From contig DUML01000062.1 of NCBI GenBank assembly GCA_012839895.1, positions 1-50,775 of the forward strand: 50,775 nt of DNA, written 5' to 3'. The stretch is from Peptococcaceae bacterium. GTDB taxonomy: Bacteria; Bacillota; Desulfitobacteriia; Desulfitobacteriales; Syntrophobotulaceae. The notes under the pieces were generated by a model. It saw only the letters and a list, made by a program, of their open reading frames with translations, did not search any database and was not told the origin of the DNA. The translations under genes and the position numbers were made by a program. Positions 26,487 to 34,491 of this stretch are shown here, one piece after another; the first letter of the stretch is position 1; each line of letters starts with the position of its first letter.

Positions 26487-27602
26487 TTAACTATCTTTAT
26501 ATATTCTTGGCACCCTTTTCGAGAAGCCGCAAAAAATCTCATAACTTATGGTGTCACAATGCTCGGCCAATTCGTCTGCCGTTATTACCTCCGAACCGTC
26601 TCTGCCCAGCAAGGTAACTTCATCCCCCACCTTAACCCCTTCTATTTTGCTCACATCCACCATGGTTTGATCCATACAGATCTTACCGATGATAGGCGCT
26701 CGTTGGCCCTTGATTAACACGTCTCCTCGATTAGAAAGACTGCGACGTAAACCGTCGGCATAGCCTATGGGTAAAGTTGCGACCCTGGTAGGCTGCTCGG
26801 CAATAAAGGTCCGGCCGTAACTTACGCTCTCCCCTGGGTAGATGGTCTTTAAATGAGCTATTTTGGCTTTTAAAGACATTACCGGTTCAAAACCCGCTTC
26901 TTGACCAAAATGTTCCATGGGTAATAGCCCGTAAAGGACAATCCCCGGACGGCAAAGCTCATAATGGCTGGTAGGTAGTTGCAAGATTGCCGCTGAATTG
27001 GCAGCATGGCGAAGAGGGATATTAATGCTTTTTGTCTTGAGTTTTTGGTATAAATCGTCAAAGATACGGAGCTGTTCAAAAGCATAGGTTAAGTCTTTGC
27101 TGTCTGCCGTAGCCAGATGAGTATAGATCCCTTCCACAAAAATTCCGGGGAGCCGGGCGATTCTTTGGATATCTTCCAAAGCATTATCCTTAAAACCTAT
27201 TCGCCCCATCCCCGTATCTATCTTCACATGCAAGCGGGCTGTCTTTTGCAGCTTAATGGCTGCCTGGGACAAAGCCTCAGCTTGTTCAACTTGAAATATT
27301 TCGGGTATAATCTCTTCTTGCACCAAAATTTCCGAGTATTCCGGTAGGGTTGGACCAATAACCATAATCGAAATATCTCGATAATGCTTTCTTAATTCCA
27401 GGGCTTCTTCCAGAAAAGCCACGCCAAACCTCTTTACTCCTAGCTTCCTTAAAACTCCGACGACTTCTACCGCACCATGGCCGTAGGCGTCAGCCTTTAC
27501 TACAGGCATAATCTCGCTGTCCGTAAATTTTTGAAGCCGTTGATAATTGCGTTTAAGCGCTCCTAAGTCTATTTCTGCCCATACCGGACGGAAATTTGCC
27601 AT
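26487..27602 (-). CDS. alr: Alanine racemase
   Basis: A 371-residue fold-type III PLP enzyme that interconverts L- and D-alanine for peptidoglycan. PLP Lys is in VVKADAYGHG near residue 36. The second catalytic base Tyr is in SYGRTF, and the substrate-site Cys-Met-Asp is in GKICMDQTMVDV. The C-terminal beta domain ends GFSKRVPRIY. It follows the NAD(P)HX repair gene by 24 bases, so acpS-nnr-alr is probably one transcript, like the acpS-alr neighbourhood of bacilli. The sequence is complete and typical. Confidence 0.93.
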   Translation of the reverse strand: MANFRPVWAEIDLGALKRNYQRLQKFTDSEIMPVVKADAYGHGAVEVVGVLRKLGVKRFGVAFLEEALELRKHYRDISIMVIGPTLPEYSEILVQEEIIPEIFQVEQAEALSQAAIKLQKTARLHVKIDTGMGRIGFKDNALEDIQRIARLPGIFVEGIYTHLATADSKDLTYAFEQLRIFDDLYQKLKTKSINIPLRHAANSAAILQLPTSHYELCRPGIVLYGLLPMEHFGQEAGFEPVMSLKAKIAHLKTIYPGESVSYGRTFIAEQPTRVATLPIGYADGLRRSLSNRGDVLIKGQRAPIIGKICMDQTMVDVSKIEGVKVGDEVTLLGRDGSEVITADELAEHCDTISYEIFCGFSKRVPRIYKDS

Positions 27603-27626
27603 ATTTCATTCCTCCAATGATGTCAT

Positions 27627-29183
27627 TTATAACTCTTCCAACTCTTTCCTGACTATCGGCAATTGATCGGCCACCTCCGAAGCGGTATAGCCGGACGTGC
27701 CATACCTTTCCTGCAAAAGGTCCGCAGCCTTCCCGTGAAGATAAACTCCCAGGCAGGCTGCGCCGAGAGGCGGCACACCTTGAGCAACCCAAGCCATTAT
27801 GCAGCCCGTCAGGACATCACCCGTTCCTCCCGCTCCCAGGCCGGCGTTGCCGGTACGGTTTATAAATACCCGCCCGTCAGGGGAAGCAACTATTGTTCCC
27901 GCCCCTTTAAGGACGACTATAGCTCCCCATTCCATAGCTTTAGAAACAGCAATTTTTAGCCTGTTTTCCTGTACTTCTGTGGTCTTGCAGCCGCAAAGCC
28001 TTGCCATCTCCCCGGGATGCGGGGTAAGAATTAAATTGCCTTTACCCTTGCGCAAACTTAACAGTTCTACTTCCCGAGCAAGCAAATTAAGGGCATCAGC
28101 ATCGAGAATAACTGGGATATCGGTATTTTTAAGTATATTTTCTAAAACAGATAAAAATGACTCCTCTTGTTTAAGCCCCGGGCCAACAGCGCAAACATTC
28201 GCCCCCTGCAGGCGTTCCGCGATGGTACTCCAGGAATTACCGGTCATAAACTCGAAATCTTTAGTCGGCCAAACTGTTGCTTCCAGGACACCTAAATCTA
28301 CAGTTTCTGCTATAGCTTCCGGTACGACTATTTGTACAAGCCCGGTTCCGCACCTTAAAGCAGCCCTTCCTGCCAACATCACTGCACCGCTCATACCCAC
28401 TGAACCGCCAATTAGCACCGCCCGCCCGTGGGTACCTTTATGGCCATGGGGATGGCGAACGGGGATTAAAGGTTTAATTACTTCTTCAGTTAAAAGGTAA
28501 GCAAAAATTTTCTCTTCACTGATAACATGTTCAGGGATGGAAATGCGATCGATTACCAACCTCCCGGTATATAGTGAACCTTCTCCCAAAAAATGGCCCA
28601 ACTTAGGTAAGCCGAAAGTAACGGTTACATCTCCTTTAACGGCAATATTATGAACCTTTCCGGTATCAGCTTCCAAGCCGCTGGGGATATCTACACACAC
28701 TACAGGCAGATCAGACTTATTTAGATCCTCAATAAAATCAACCATCAAGGCCGGAACTTCACCTCTAAAACCTGTGCCATAAAGAGCGTCCACAACCAAA
28801 TTGGCTTGCATTAAAGCCAGCTTAAACAACCGCAGCTGTTTTTCGTCTTCTACTAAAACAATTTTACCGTTCATCCTTTGGTACAAATCATAATTCAGTT
28901 TGGCATCTCCCTGTAAATCAACAGGATCGGCAAAAAGAAAAACTGTGGTTTCCACTCCCAAAATATTGAGATGCCTGGCTACCGCCAAACCGTCACCGCC
29001 ATTATTGCCTTTGCCAACCAAAATCAATACCTTTTGCCCTTTGCCTTCCCTGGGCAACATTTTTTTTATTTCTCTGACTACAGCCAAGGCAGCGTTCTCC
29101 ATGAGGATAACACCTGGGATACCGAAATTATTAATAGCCCGGGAATCTATGCTCCGCATTTGCCCGGCACTGACAACCCGCAT
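27627..29183 (-). CDS. nnr: Bifunctional NAD(P)H-hydrate epimerase / ADP-dependent dehydratase
   Basis: A 518-residue repair enzyme for hydrated NAD(P)H. The N-terminal YjeF_N epimerase domain (about 1-215) has VLVGKGNNGGDGLAVARHL. The C-terminal ribokinase-like dehydratase (about 230-515) has GHKGTHGRAVLIGGS, LTPHPGEMARL and the ATP-site motif NAGLGAGGTGDVLTG. Both activities restore NAD(P)H from its R and S hydrates. AAGGAGG precedes the ATG. It sits between acpS and alr, a common Firmicute arrangement. No domain is missing. Confidence 0.93.
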   Translation of the reverse strand: MRVVSAGQMRSIDSRAINNFGIPGVILMENAALAVVREIKKMLPREGKGQKVLILVGKGNNGGDGLAVARHLNILGVETTVFLFADPVDLQGDAKLNYDLYQRMNGKIVLVEDEKQLRLFKLALMQANLVVDALYGTGFRGEVPALMVDFIEDLNKSDLPVVCVDIPSGLEADTGKVHNIAVKGDVTVTFGLPKLGHFLGEGSLYTGRLVIDRISIPEHVISEEKIFAYLLTEEVIKPLIPVRHPHGHKGTHGRAVLIGGSVGMSGAVMLAGRAALRCGTGLVQIVVPEAIAETVDLGVLEATVWPTKDFEFMTGNSWSTIAERLQGANVCAVGPGLKQEESFLSVLENILKNTDIPVILDADALNLLAREVELLSLRKGKGNLILTPHPGEMARLCGCKTTEVQENRLKIAVSKAMEWGAIVVLKGAGTIVASPDGRVFINRTGNAGLGAGGTGDVLTGCIMAWVAQGVPPLGAACLGVYLHGKAADLLQERYGTSGYTASEVADQLPIVRKELEEL

Positions 29184-29356
29184 TAGGCATACCTCCTTAC
29201 CCCATCTTCTGAAACCTTTTTAAGCGATTTCTAAATCTTAAAACCCATAAATACGCCGATAATTAATTCGCTAATTATAACAAACAATTGCTGTTACAAG
29301 CTTTAAAACTCCACTACCTATTATAACTTAGACAGACTCCCGGCAAAAGAAAAATA

Positions 29357-29389
29357 TCCCCATTTCCCAAATCGGGAGCGGGATGGGGA
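29357..29389 (-). terminator. Hairpin terminator just after acpS
   Basis: TCCCCAT pairs with ATGGGGA, with CCC/GGG pairs inside. On the minus strand TATTTTTCTTTT follows. If efficient, it would partly separate acpS from nnr-alr. Confidence 0.6.
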
Positions 29390-29393
29390 ACCT

Positions 29394-29756
29394 TTAGTAG
29401 AGAATAGCCACAGCTATGGCGTTTTCCCGGCTATGGGACAAACTAAGCTTAACGCTCTGTCCTCCTCTGTTTTTAGCAATATTCCAGGCCTTTGCACTTA
29501 AATAAACAAGGGGTTCACCCTGTTCATCGGCTATGATCTCAATATCATGCCAGGATAACCCCCTTAAACCGGTACCCAAGGCTTTAAGAACAGCCTCCTT
29601 GCCGGCAAACCTCGCCGCTAAAGTAGGAAAGCGATTATTGCTTTTTCCAAGCCCTTCTAATTCTCTAGGTGTAAATAGCCTATTTATTAAGCGGGGATGC
29701 CTGTTGCAAGCCTCTGTAAATCTCGCAATTTCAATTATATCTACACCTGGATACAT
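29394..29756 (-). CDS. acpS: Holo-[acyl-carrier-protein] synthase
   Basis: A 120-residue phosphopantetheinyl transferase that moves 4'-phosphopantetheine from CoA to acyl carrier protein. The three family signatures are present: GVDIIEIARF with the Mg-binding Asp, RFAGKEAVLKALGTG, and SLSHSRENAIAVAIL at the C-terminus. Length is normal for the AcpS trimer type. It follows the GntR-RCK_C regulator by about 90 bases on the same strand and precedes nnr-alr. Confidence 0.93.
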   Translation of the reverse strand: MYPGVDIIEIARFTEACNRHPRLINRLFTPRELEGLGKSNNRFPTLAARFAGKEAVLKALGTGLRGLSWHDIEIIADEQGEPLVYLSAKAWNIAKNRGGQSVKLSLSHSRENAIAVAILY

Positions 29757-29843
29757 ATTCAGTCTCCACTACAATTCCAAAATTAAATAAATAAATATTT
29801 AATAATTTAATAATCTATTAATAATTCCTCAATTAATAATTCT

Positions 29844-30455
29844 TCAATCCCGCTGCTGAAGCAACGACTCGACTTTTTCTCTTCCTTCCTGGGTACTGAC
29901 AACCAGAAGAATATCGCCTTTTTTCAGGATATCATCCGGCCCGGGGGAAAAATTTTCAATGCCGTTTCTTACGATCCCGACAACTGTAGCGCCTGTCATT
30001 TCTCGGAGTTTTAGCTCCCTTAAAGTACGCCCGTCAGCCATAGAATTGGCGCTAACTTCAATTTCAGCAACGTCATGCCAGCGGGCAATAAAACGATCGG
30101 CATAACCGGCTAATCTATTAAGCAATGAATCAATTTGCCTATCTATTGTCCGCCGTTTTTCCATCAAGGTTTTTAGTTCATCCATAAAAGATTGGACTTC
30201 ATTTTTTTGGTTATAAAACCGTAAAAATCTTTCAGCTTGTGTTTTCGAGTTAACAATAATCCCAATTCCCTGCTTTACTTCAACAACTCCCTCACTTTGC
30301 AGAATAGCTATAGCACGGCGAATGGTTTCTGGGCTAACGTTGAAGCGACCGGCCAAAGTTGACCTTCCATGAATTTTTTCCCCTTCGTGAAATTCTCCCA
30401 GAACAATAGCATGGGCAATTTCCTTTGCTATTTCCTGATATCTAGCCTGTTCCAA
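29844..30455 (-). CDS. GntR-RCK_C (BusR-like) transcriptional regulator
   Basis: About 203 residues. A GntR-type winged helix-turn-helix (HGRSTLAGRFNVSPETIRRA) is followed by a coiled segment (KTLMEKRRTIDRQIDSLLNRL) and a C-terminal RCK_C/TrkA-C domain (about 135-200, LRELKLREMTGATVVGIV). This is the architecture of BusR, a repressor that binds c-di-AMP through RCK_C and controls compatible-solute uptake. Start: TTG 30455, with AAGGGA six bases upstream; the TTG at 30476 lacks a ribosome site. It is divergent from the aminomutase gene, whose promoter carries a perfect inverted repeat. Ligand and target are inferred. Confidence 0.82.
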   Translation of the reverse strand: MEQARYQEIAKEIAHAIVLGEFHEGEKIHGRSTLAGRFNVSPETIRRAIAILQSEGVVEVKQGIGIIVNSKTQAERFLRFYNQKNEVQSFMDELKTLMEKRRTIDRQIDSLLNRLAGYADRFIARWHDVAEIEVSANSMADGRTLRELKLREMTGATVVGIVRNGIENFSPGPDDILKKGDILLVVSTQEGREKVESLLQQRD

Positions 30456-30769
30456 GACGAATCCCTTGCCTTTCAAATATATTCATTACATGTATAGTAC
30501 TATTATTCCCAAATAAATCAAGTCCCCACTGCGCTTTAAAAGAATGAAACTCTTATTATATTACCCTGAAAATCTAAAATAGATAAAACTTCCTAAATAA
30601 TATCCTATATTCCTAAAATAATATCCTTAAAATATAAAATATATAAACTCCATTTTATTCCTTCGAATAGTTAAATAGTCTTTAACTTAGTTTACAACAA
30701 TTATTTACGGCTCCTAATTATGTCCGAATTTTAGTTCAAATTTACTCGTAATTTGTTTTTTCTTACCTC

Positions 30770-30799
30770 TTGACTTCTGACAACTCTATATGCTAATAT
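30770..30799 (+). promoter_or_regulatory. Sigma-A promoter of the aminomutase gene
   Basis: TTGACT at 30770-30775 and TAATAT at 30794-30799 are 18 bases apart. They lie about 70 bases before the GAAAGGAGG ribosome site and ATG of the aminomutase gene. The remaining sequence of the 30456-30869 gap is very AT-rich, with imperfect copies of CCTAAATAATATCC but no gene. Confidence 0.65.
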
Positions 30800-30809
30800 T
30801 GGTTGTCAG
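30777..30809 (+). promoter_or_regulatory. Inverted-repeat operator overlapping the aminomutase promoter
   Basis: CTGACAAC (30777-30784) and GTTGTCAG (30802-30809) are perfect inverted repeats separated by 17 bases. They cover the spacer, the -10 box and the start of transcription. The placement suits a repressor, and the wide two-part spacing suits a BusR-type tetramer. The divergent GntR-RCK_C protein is the obvious candidate. Confidence 0.6.
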
Positions 30810-30869
30810 TAATTTTTAAATATAACGGTTTTATAGTCAAATTCTTGGTTTTGAAAGGAGGATCCAAAA

Positions 30870-32117
30870 ATGGCTTTAGAATTTTTAGAACTAGAAAACG
30901 AATTGCGCAGCTATTCTCTAAAACGCGCTGAAGAGCTTAAACAGCATATTGAACCCTACCTAAAGAAAAAAGCGGAATTACCGACTGGCTTTGATTTAGC
31001 GGACTTTTATGCTGCCCAAAAAGAACGAATCCTCCATTATTTTAAAGCATCCCAGGAAGACTGGGACGATTGGCGCTGGCAAATGCGGCACAGAATTACC
31101 GATGTTGATACTTTAAGTAACATCTTTTCTCTCACTCCCCAGCAAAAAGAAGAAATAACAACAGTCGGCAAAACTTATCGTTGGGCCGTATCTCCTTATT
31201 ATCTTAGCCTCATGGATTTCAATAATCCCAATGACCCTATCGTCCTTCAGGGTATTCCTAATATAAAAGAATTACAAGATGAACAAGGCGAAGCTGACCC
31301 CATGGGGGAAGCCTTTACTTCCCCGGCTCCTTGTATCACCAGACGTTATCCGGACCGCCTGATCATTAATGTTACCAATATTTGCGGCATGTACTGCCGT
31401 CACTGTCAACGCCGCCGCAATATCGGCGAAACAGATGAGCATAAGAAAAGAGAAGACCTGGAAGCTGCTTTAGCTTATATCCGGGCTAACCCTGAAATCA
31501 GGGATGTTCTGGTTACCGGCGGAGATGCCCTGCTCTTAAGTGACAGTACCCTTGACTGGCTCCTGGGAGAACTGCACAAAATACCTCATGTGGAAATCAA
31601 ACGTATTGGCACCAGGGTTCCGGTTACCCTGCCAATGCGGATAACTGACAACCTGATCAAAATTTTGGCTAAATACCCACCCCTTTATATCAATACCCAA
31701 TTCAATCATGCCAAAGAAGTCACTTCAGAGGCTAAAAAGGCTGCGGACAAGTTAGTTTCAGCCGGAGTGGTACTCGGCAATCAAGCCGTGCTTCTGAAAG
31801 GGATTAATAATGACCCTGATGTCATGAAAAGGCTCAACCAGGAATTATTAAAGATTCGCGTCCGTCCTTACTACATCTTCCATGCCAAAAATGTGAAAGG
31901 CACCAGGCATTTTATCCCGTCCATTCAGGAGGGCCTAATGGTCATGGAAGGCCTCCGTGGCTATACCTCCGGTTTAGCCGTACCGACTTATATCATTAAC
32001 GCTCCTAAAGGCGGGGGTAAAACCCCTATCCTGCCTCAATACCTGCTTTCCCTGGATGAGGAAAAAGCAATTCTGAGAACATGGGAAGGCAAAATCGTCC
32101 ACTACCATAATGCTTAG
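30870..32117 (+). CDS. eam: Glutamate 2,3-aminomutase (radical SAM, KamA family)
   Basis: A 415-residue PLP/radical-SAM aminomutase. The [4Fe-4S] motif is C172-x3-C176-x2-C179 (CGMYCRHC), and PLP Lys384 is in GGGKTP. In lysine 2,3-aminomutase two Asp residues (293 and 330, 37 apart) bind the lysine side chain. Here the equivalent positions, also 37 apart, are Lys340 (FHAKNVKG) and Asn377 (IINAPKGGG), the substitution pair known from glutamate 2,3-aminomutase. The predicted product is beta-glutamate, a compatible solute. GAAAGGAGG precedes the ATG, and a terminator follows. The only close alternative is a misassigned lysine enzyme, which the two residues argue against. Confidence 0.88.
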   Translation: MALEFLELENELRSYSLKRAEELKQHIEPYLKKKAELPTGFDLADFYAAQKERILHYFKASQEDWDDWRWQMRHRITDVDTLSNIFSLTPQQKEEITTVGKTYRWAVSPYYLSLMDFNNPNDPIVLQGIPNIKELQDEQGEADPMGEAFTSPAPCITRRYPDRLIINVTNICGMYCRHCQRRRNIGETDEHKKREDLEAALAYIRANPEIRDVLVTGGDALLLSDSTLDWLLGELHKIPHVEIKRIGTRVPVTLPMRITDNLIKILAKYPPLYINTQFNHAKEVTSEAKKAADKLVSAGVVLGNQAVLLKGINNDPDVMKRLNQELLKIRVRPYYIFHAKNVKGTRHFIPSIQEGLMVMEGLRGYTSGLAVPTYIINAPKGGGKTPILPQYLLSLDEEKAILRTWEGKIVHYHNA

Positions 32118-32142
32118 AAATTATAACCCTAGACATGATATA

Positions 32143-32178
32143 GGAGTGGCCATTGCAATAATTAGCAATGGCCATTCT
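32143..32178 (+). terminator. Terminator after the aminomutase gene
   Basis: GGCCATTGC pairs with GCAATGGCC, extended by flanking pairs, followed by CTGTTTT. It lies about 30 bases after the stop codon. Confidence 0.8.
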
Positions 32179-32199
32179 GTTTTACTGAATTGCATATTT

Positions 32200-32379
32200 A
32201 GTATATTTCGTGCATTACCCGCTCACCACGCGCCGAAGCTGTTCGCTTGCTGCTACAGCGACTGCACCAAACCTCCGGGTAGTACCCGATGTGAACCACG
32301 GTGCAGTTTAACGCTGTAACAGCTGCGCTCACGACGCTTCTCTGCTTTAACGGTTCGCTAAGTAATGCAAAAATATACT
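32200..32379. repeat. ~180 bp imperfect palindromic element (MITE/REP-like)
   Basis: Ends match as inverted repeats: AGTATATTT with TGCATTAC on the left, and GTAATGCA with AAATATACT on the right. Inside, GCTGCTACAGCGACTGCACC on the left answers the complement of GGTGCAGTTTAACGCTGTAA on the right. CGGGTAGTACCCG forms the tip. The core is GC-richer than its surroundings. No convincing protein is encoded. It fills the whole gap between the terminator and the next gene's stop. Confidence 0.65.
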
Positions 32380-32380
32380 T

Positions 32381-33319
32381 TTACCTAAGTTTAATGTGCA
32401 ACGAAGGTCGGTACCTGCAGCCTTGATAACTGCCTCTCCGAGCCATCTCCCGGTCAATCCCATTTAAGACCTCCCATTTACGGCAGGTCCAGCGAGGAGC
32501 AATTACATCGGCTGACGGCCCGTCCCCCATAAGTCTATGGATAATAATATCCTTAGGCAAGATTTCCAAAATATCCGCAACAAGTTCAATGTATTCCTCC
32601 ATAGTTAGGAGCTGAAATTTTTCCCGGGCATAAATATAGGCAAGAGGCGTGCCTTTTAAAATATGCAAAGAATGAATCTTCACCCCTTGGATAGGCAATT
32701 CAGCCAGTTTTTGAGCTGTAGCCAGCATTTCCTGCCGGGTTTCGCAAGGCAGCCCTAAAATAATATGGGCACAAACCCGAATATTCCTTTGGCGTAATCT
32801 CTGCAAAGCATCAACAAAACATTGAAAATCATGCCCTCTGTTCATCCAGCTTAGAGTTTTGGCATGAATAGATTGTAAGCCCAATTCCACCCACAAATAA
32901 GTCTTCTTATTAAGCTCATCTAAAACTGTTAAAATCTCCTCCGGCAAACAGTCCGGCCTGGTAGAGATGGAAAGCCCCACTACCCCTTCCTGCTCCAAAG
33001 CTTCCAGATAGAGGTTGCGCAAATAAGCAGCCGATCCATACGTCCCGCTAAAAGATTGAAAGTAGGCAATATATTTAGCCTGAGGCCACTTTTTTATTGT
33101 CCTGGCCCGAACCTGAGCAAATTGTTCTTTAATAGTCAAGCTCCGGTCTCCGGCAAAATCCCCTGAACCCTTTTCACTGCAAAAAATACAGCCGCCGGAA
33201 CTTAAGGTCCCGTCCCGGTTAGGGCAGCTAAGCCCGGCATCAAGCGAAACCTTAATGACTTTCTCCCCAAATATCTTTCGCAAATACTCGTTTAAGGTAG
33301 TATAACGCTTCTCCTTCAC
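32381..33319 (-). CDS. YhcC-like radical SAM protein (TIGR01212 type)
   Basis: A 312-residue radical SAM protein. The cluster ligands are in CPNRDGTLSSGGCIFCSEKG, where CIFC supplies the closely spaced pair and the upstream Cys lies 13 residues before; this long spacing is typical of the TIGR01212/YhcC family. Other family blocks are YFQSFSGTYG, ISTRPDCLPEE, ELGLQSIHAKTL and HIILGLPCETR. The reaction is unknown. The start is GTG at 33319, with GGAG nine bases upstream inside a 14-base repeat array. It is followed by the palindromic element. Confidence 0.87.
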   Translation of the reverse strand: MKEKRYTTLNEYLRKIFGEKVIKVSLDAGLSCPNRDGTLSSGGCIFCSEKGSGDFAGDRSLTIKEQFAQVRARTIKKWPQAKYIAYFQSFSGTYGSAAYLRNLYLEALEQEGVVGLSISTRPDCLPEEILTVLDELNKKTYLWVELGLQSIHAKTLSWMNRGHDFQCFVDALQRLRQRNIRVCAHIILGLPCETRQEMLATAQKLAELPIQGVKIHSLHILKGTPLAYIYAREKFQLLTMEEYIELVADILEILPKDIIIHRLMGDGPSADVIAPRWTCRKWEVLNGIDREMARRGSYQGCRYRPSLHIKLR

Positions 33320-33324
33320 TGCTC

Positions 33325-33394
33325 TTTACTCCGTTTACCTAACTTCGTTTACTTTACACCATTTACTTTACTTCGCTTGCTTTACTCCGTTTAC
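33325..33394. repeat. Five tandem 14-bp repeats (TTTACTYCGTTTAC)
   Basis: Five contiguous 14-base units: TTTACTCCGTTTAC, CTAACTTCGTTTAC, TTTACACCATTTAC, TTTACTTCGCTTGC and TTTACTCCGTTTAC. They lie just upstream of the YhcC-like gene, and the first unit holds its ribosome site on the other strand. The unit length is not a multiple of three and no gene spans it. Confidence 0.75.
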
Positions 33395-33543
33395 TTTATT
33401 TTCTCCGGCTCCGGCAGCTTCCTGTTCATGTTCTGTTCTCCGGTATAACCTGTACCCTATCATAACCTGTACTTTTTCTATAAGCCTGGGGAGGAAACGA
33501 TAAGGCAGTCTTATATAGCAGTCTTATACTTATATACCTTATG

Positions 33544-34491
33544 CTAAGCCAGCCCGCTGCCCCAAATTTCCCGGCCGCAGTGCCGGCATTTGCCGCCGAT
33601 AGTTTTCATTTCTATTTTCCAATCCCTTGTGATGACCTCTTTGCCGCATTGAGGGCAAAACGTTGTGCTGCCACCGGGCATGTTGCCCAGGTAGACGTAG
33701 GGTAGAAATTCTTTGGCCAGTTCCCAAAGATCTTGCAGCTTTTTCGGATCAGTTGGCGGGATATTGCTCTTGTACCTGGGATAGTACCTGGTTAGGTGCC
33801 AGGCTAACGGATGTTTCAAATCCTTCAACCATACGGCCAAAGCCTTTATTTCTTCAGGGCTGTCATTTAAACCGGGAACAATGAGGGTCGTAATCTCCAG
33901 ATGGACTCTTCCTGCCAGCCGCTCCACCGTATTTAAAACCCATTCCAACCTGCCACCGGTATGCTTCCGGTAGAATTCTTCGGTGAAAGCCTTAATATCA
34001 ATATTAGCTGCGTCAAGGTCAGGAATCAGTTCTTCCAAATACTCACCTTCAATGATGCCATTGCTGACCAGAACTACTTTTCCCCCCTGTTTTTTTACCA
34101 AAGGGGCAGTCTCTTTAATCATTTCATACCACATTAATGGTTCCGAATAAGTAAAACAAATGCCGAGAGATTCTTCCCTTAGCGCTATTTGAGCCAGCTC
34201 CTCCGGGTCAACCATCTGCCCAATTCCTACTGCTTGGGAAATCTCATAATTCTGGCAAAAAAAGCACCTTAAGTTACAACCAAAAGCACCCACGGAGAAA
34301 ATCCAAGTTCCGGGATAAAAGTGGTAAAGTGGTTTCTTCTCAATAGGGTCTAAATGCCAGGCGGCAGCCTGTCCGTAATTTAAAGCTTCTATCCGGCCTT
34401 CTCTTAAGGTCCTAACCCGGCAGATACCGGTTTGTCCTTCCCTCAGCTTGCAGTGGTGAGGACAAAGAGGGCAGTACTTGAACTCTGTCAT
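33544..34491 (-). CDS. amrS: AmmeMemoRadiSam system radical SAM enzyme
   Basis: A 315-residue radical SAM protein with an N-terminal Cys set (YCPLCPHHCKLREGQTGICRV). The SAM cluster motif CNLRCFFC is near residue 73, and C-terminal Cys pairs (CPQCG, CRHCG) look like a zinc ribbon. The block NIPPTDPKKL is typical of the family that always accompanies Memo-like and AMMECR1-like proteins. The gene overlaps the upstream gene by four bases (ATGA), so production is coupled. The system is widespread in anaerobes and archaea; its substrate is not known. Confidence 0.9.
   Translation of the reverse strand: MTEFKYCPLCPHHCKLREGQTGICRVRTLREGRIEALNYGQAAAWHLDPIEKKPLYHFYPGTWIFSVGAFGCNLRCFFCQNYEISQAVGIGQMVDPEELAQIALREESLGICFTYSEPLMWYEMIKETAPLVKKQGGKVVLVSNGIIEGEYLEELIPDLDAANIDIKAFTEEFYRKHTGGRLEWVLNTVERLAGRVHLEITTLIVPGLNDSPEEIKALAVWLKDLKHPLAWHLTRYYPRYKSNIPPTDPKKLQDLWELAKEFLPYVYLGNMPGGSTTFCPQCGKEVITRDWKIEMKTIGGKCRHCGREIWGSGLA

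Noticed and set aside
27799-28500. Long plus-strand reading frame opposite the NAD(P)HX repair gene
   Set aside because: It is the reverse shadow of a conserved gene, Ser/Pro/Thr-rich, without ribosome site or recognisable domain; the same holds for the other antisense frames in the window.
30870-32117. Annotation as lysine 2,3-aminomutase (kamA)
   Set aside because: Both lysine-binding Asp positions are replaced by Lys340 and Asn377, the glutamate 2,3-aminomutase pair.
32270-32300. CGGGTAGTACCCG looked like part of a T-box antiterminator
   Set aside because: It lacks the GGGTGGTACCGCG core and lies downstream of a terminated gene, at the tip of a palindrome, with no regulated gene in the correct direction.
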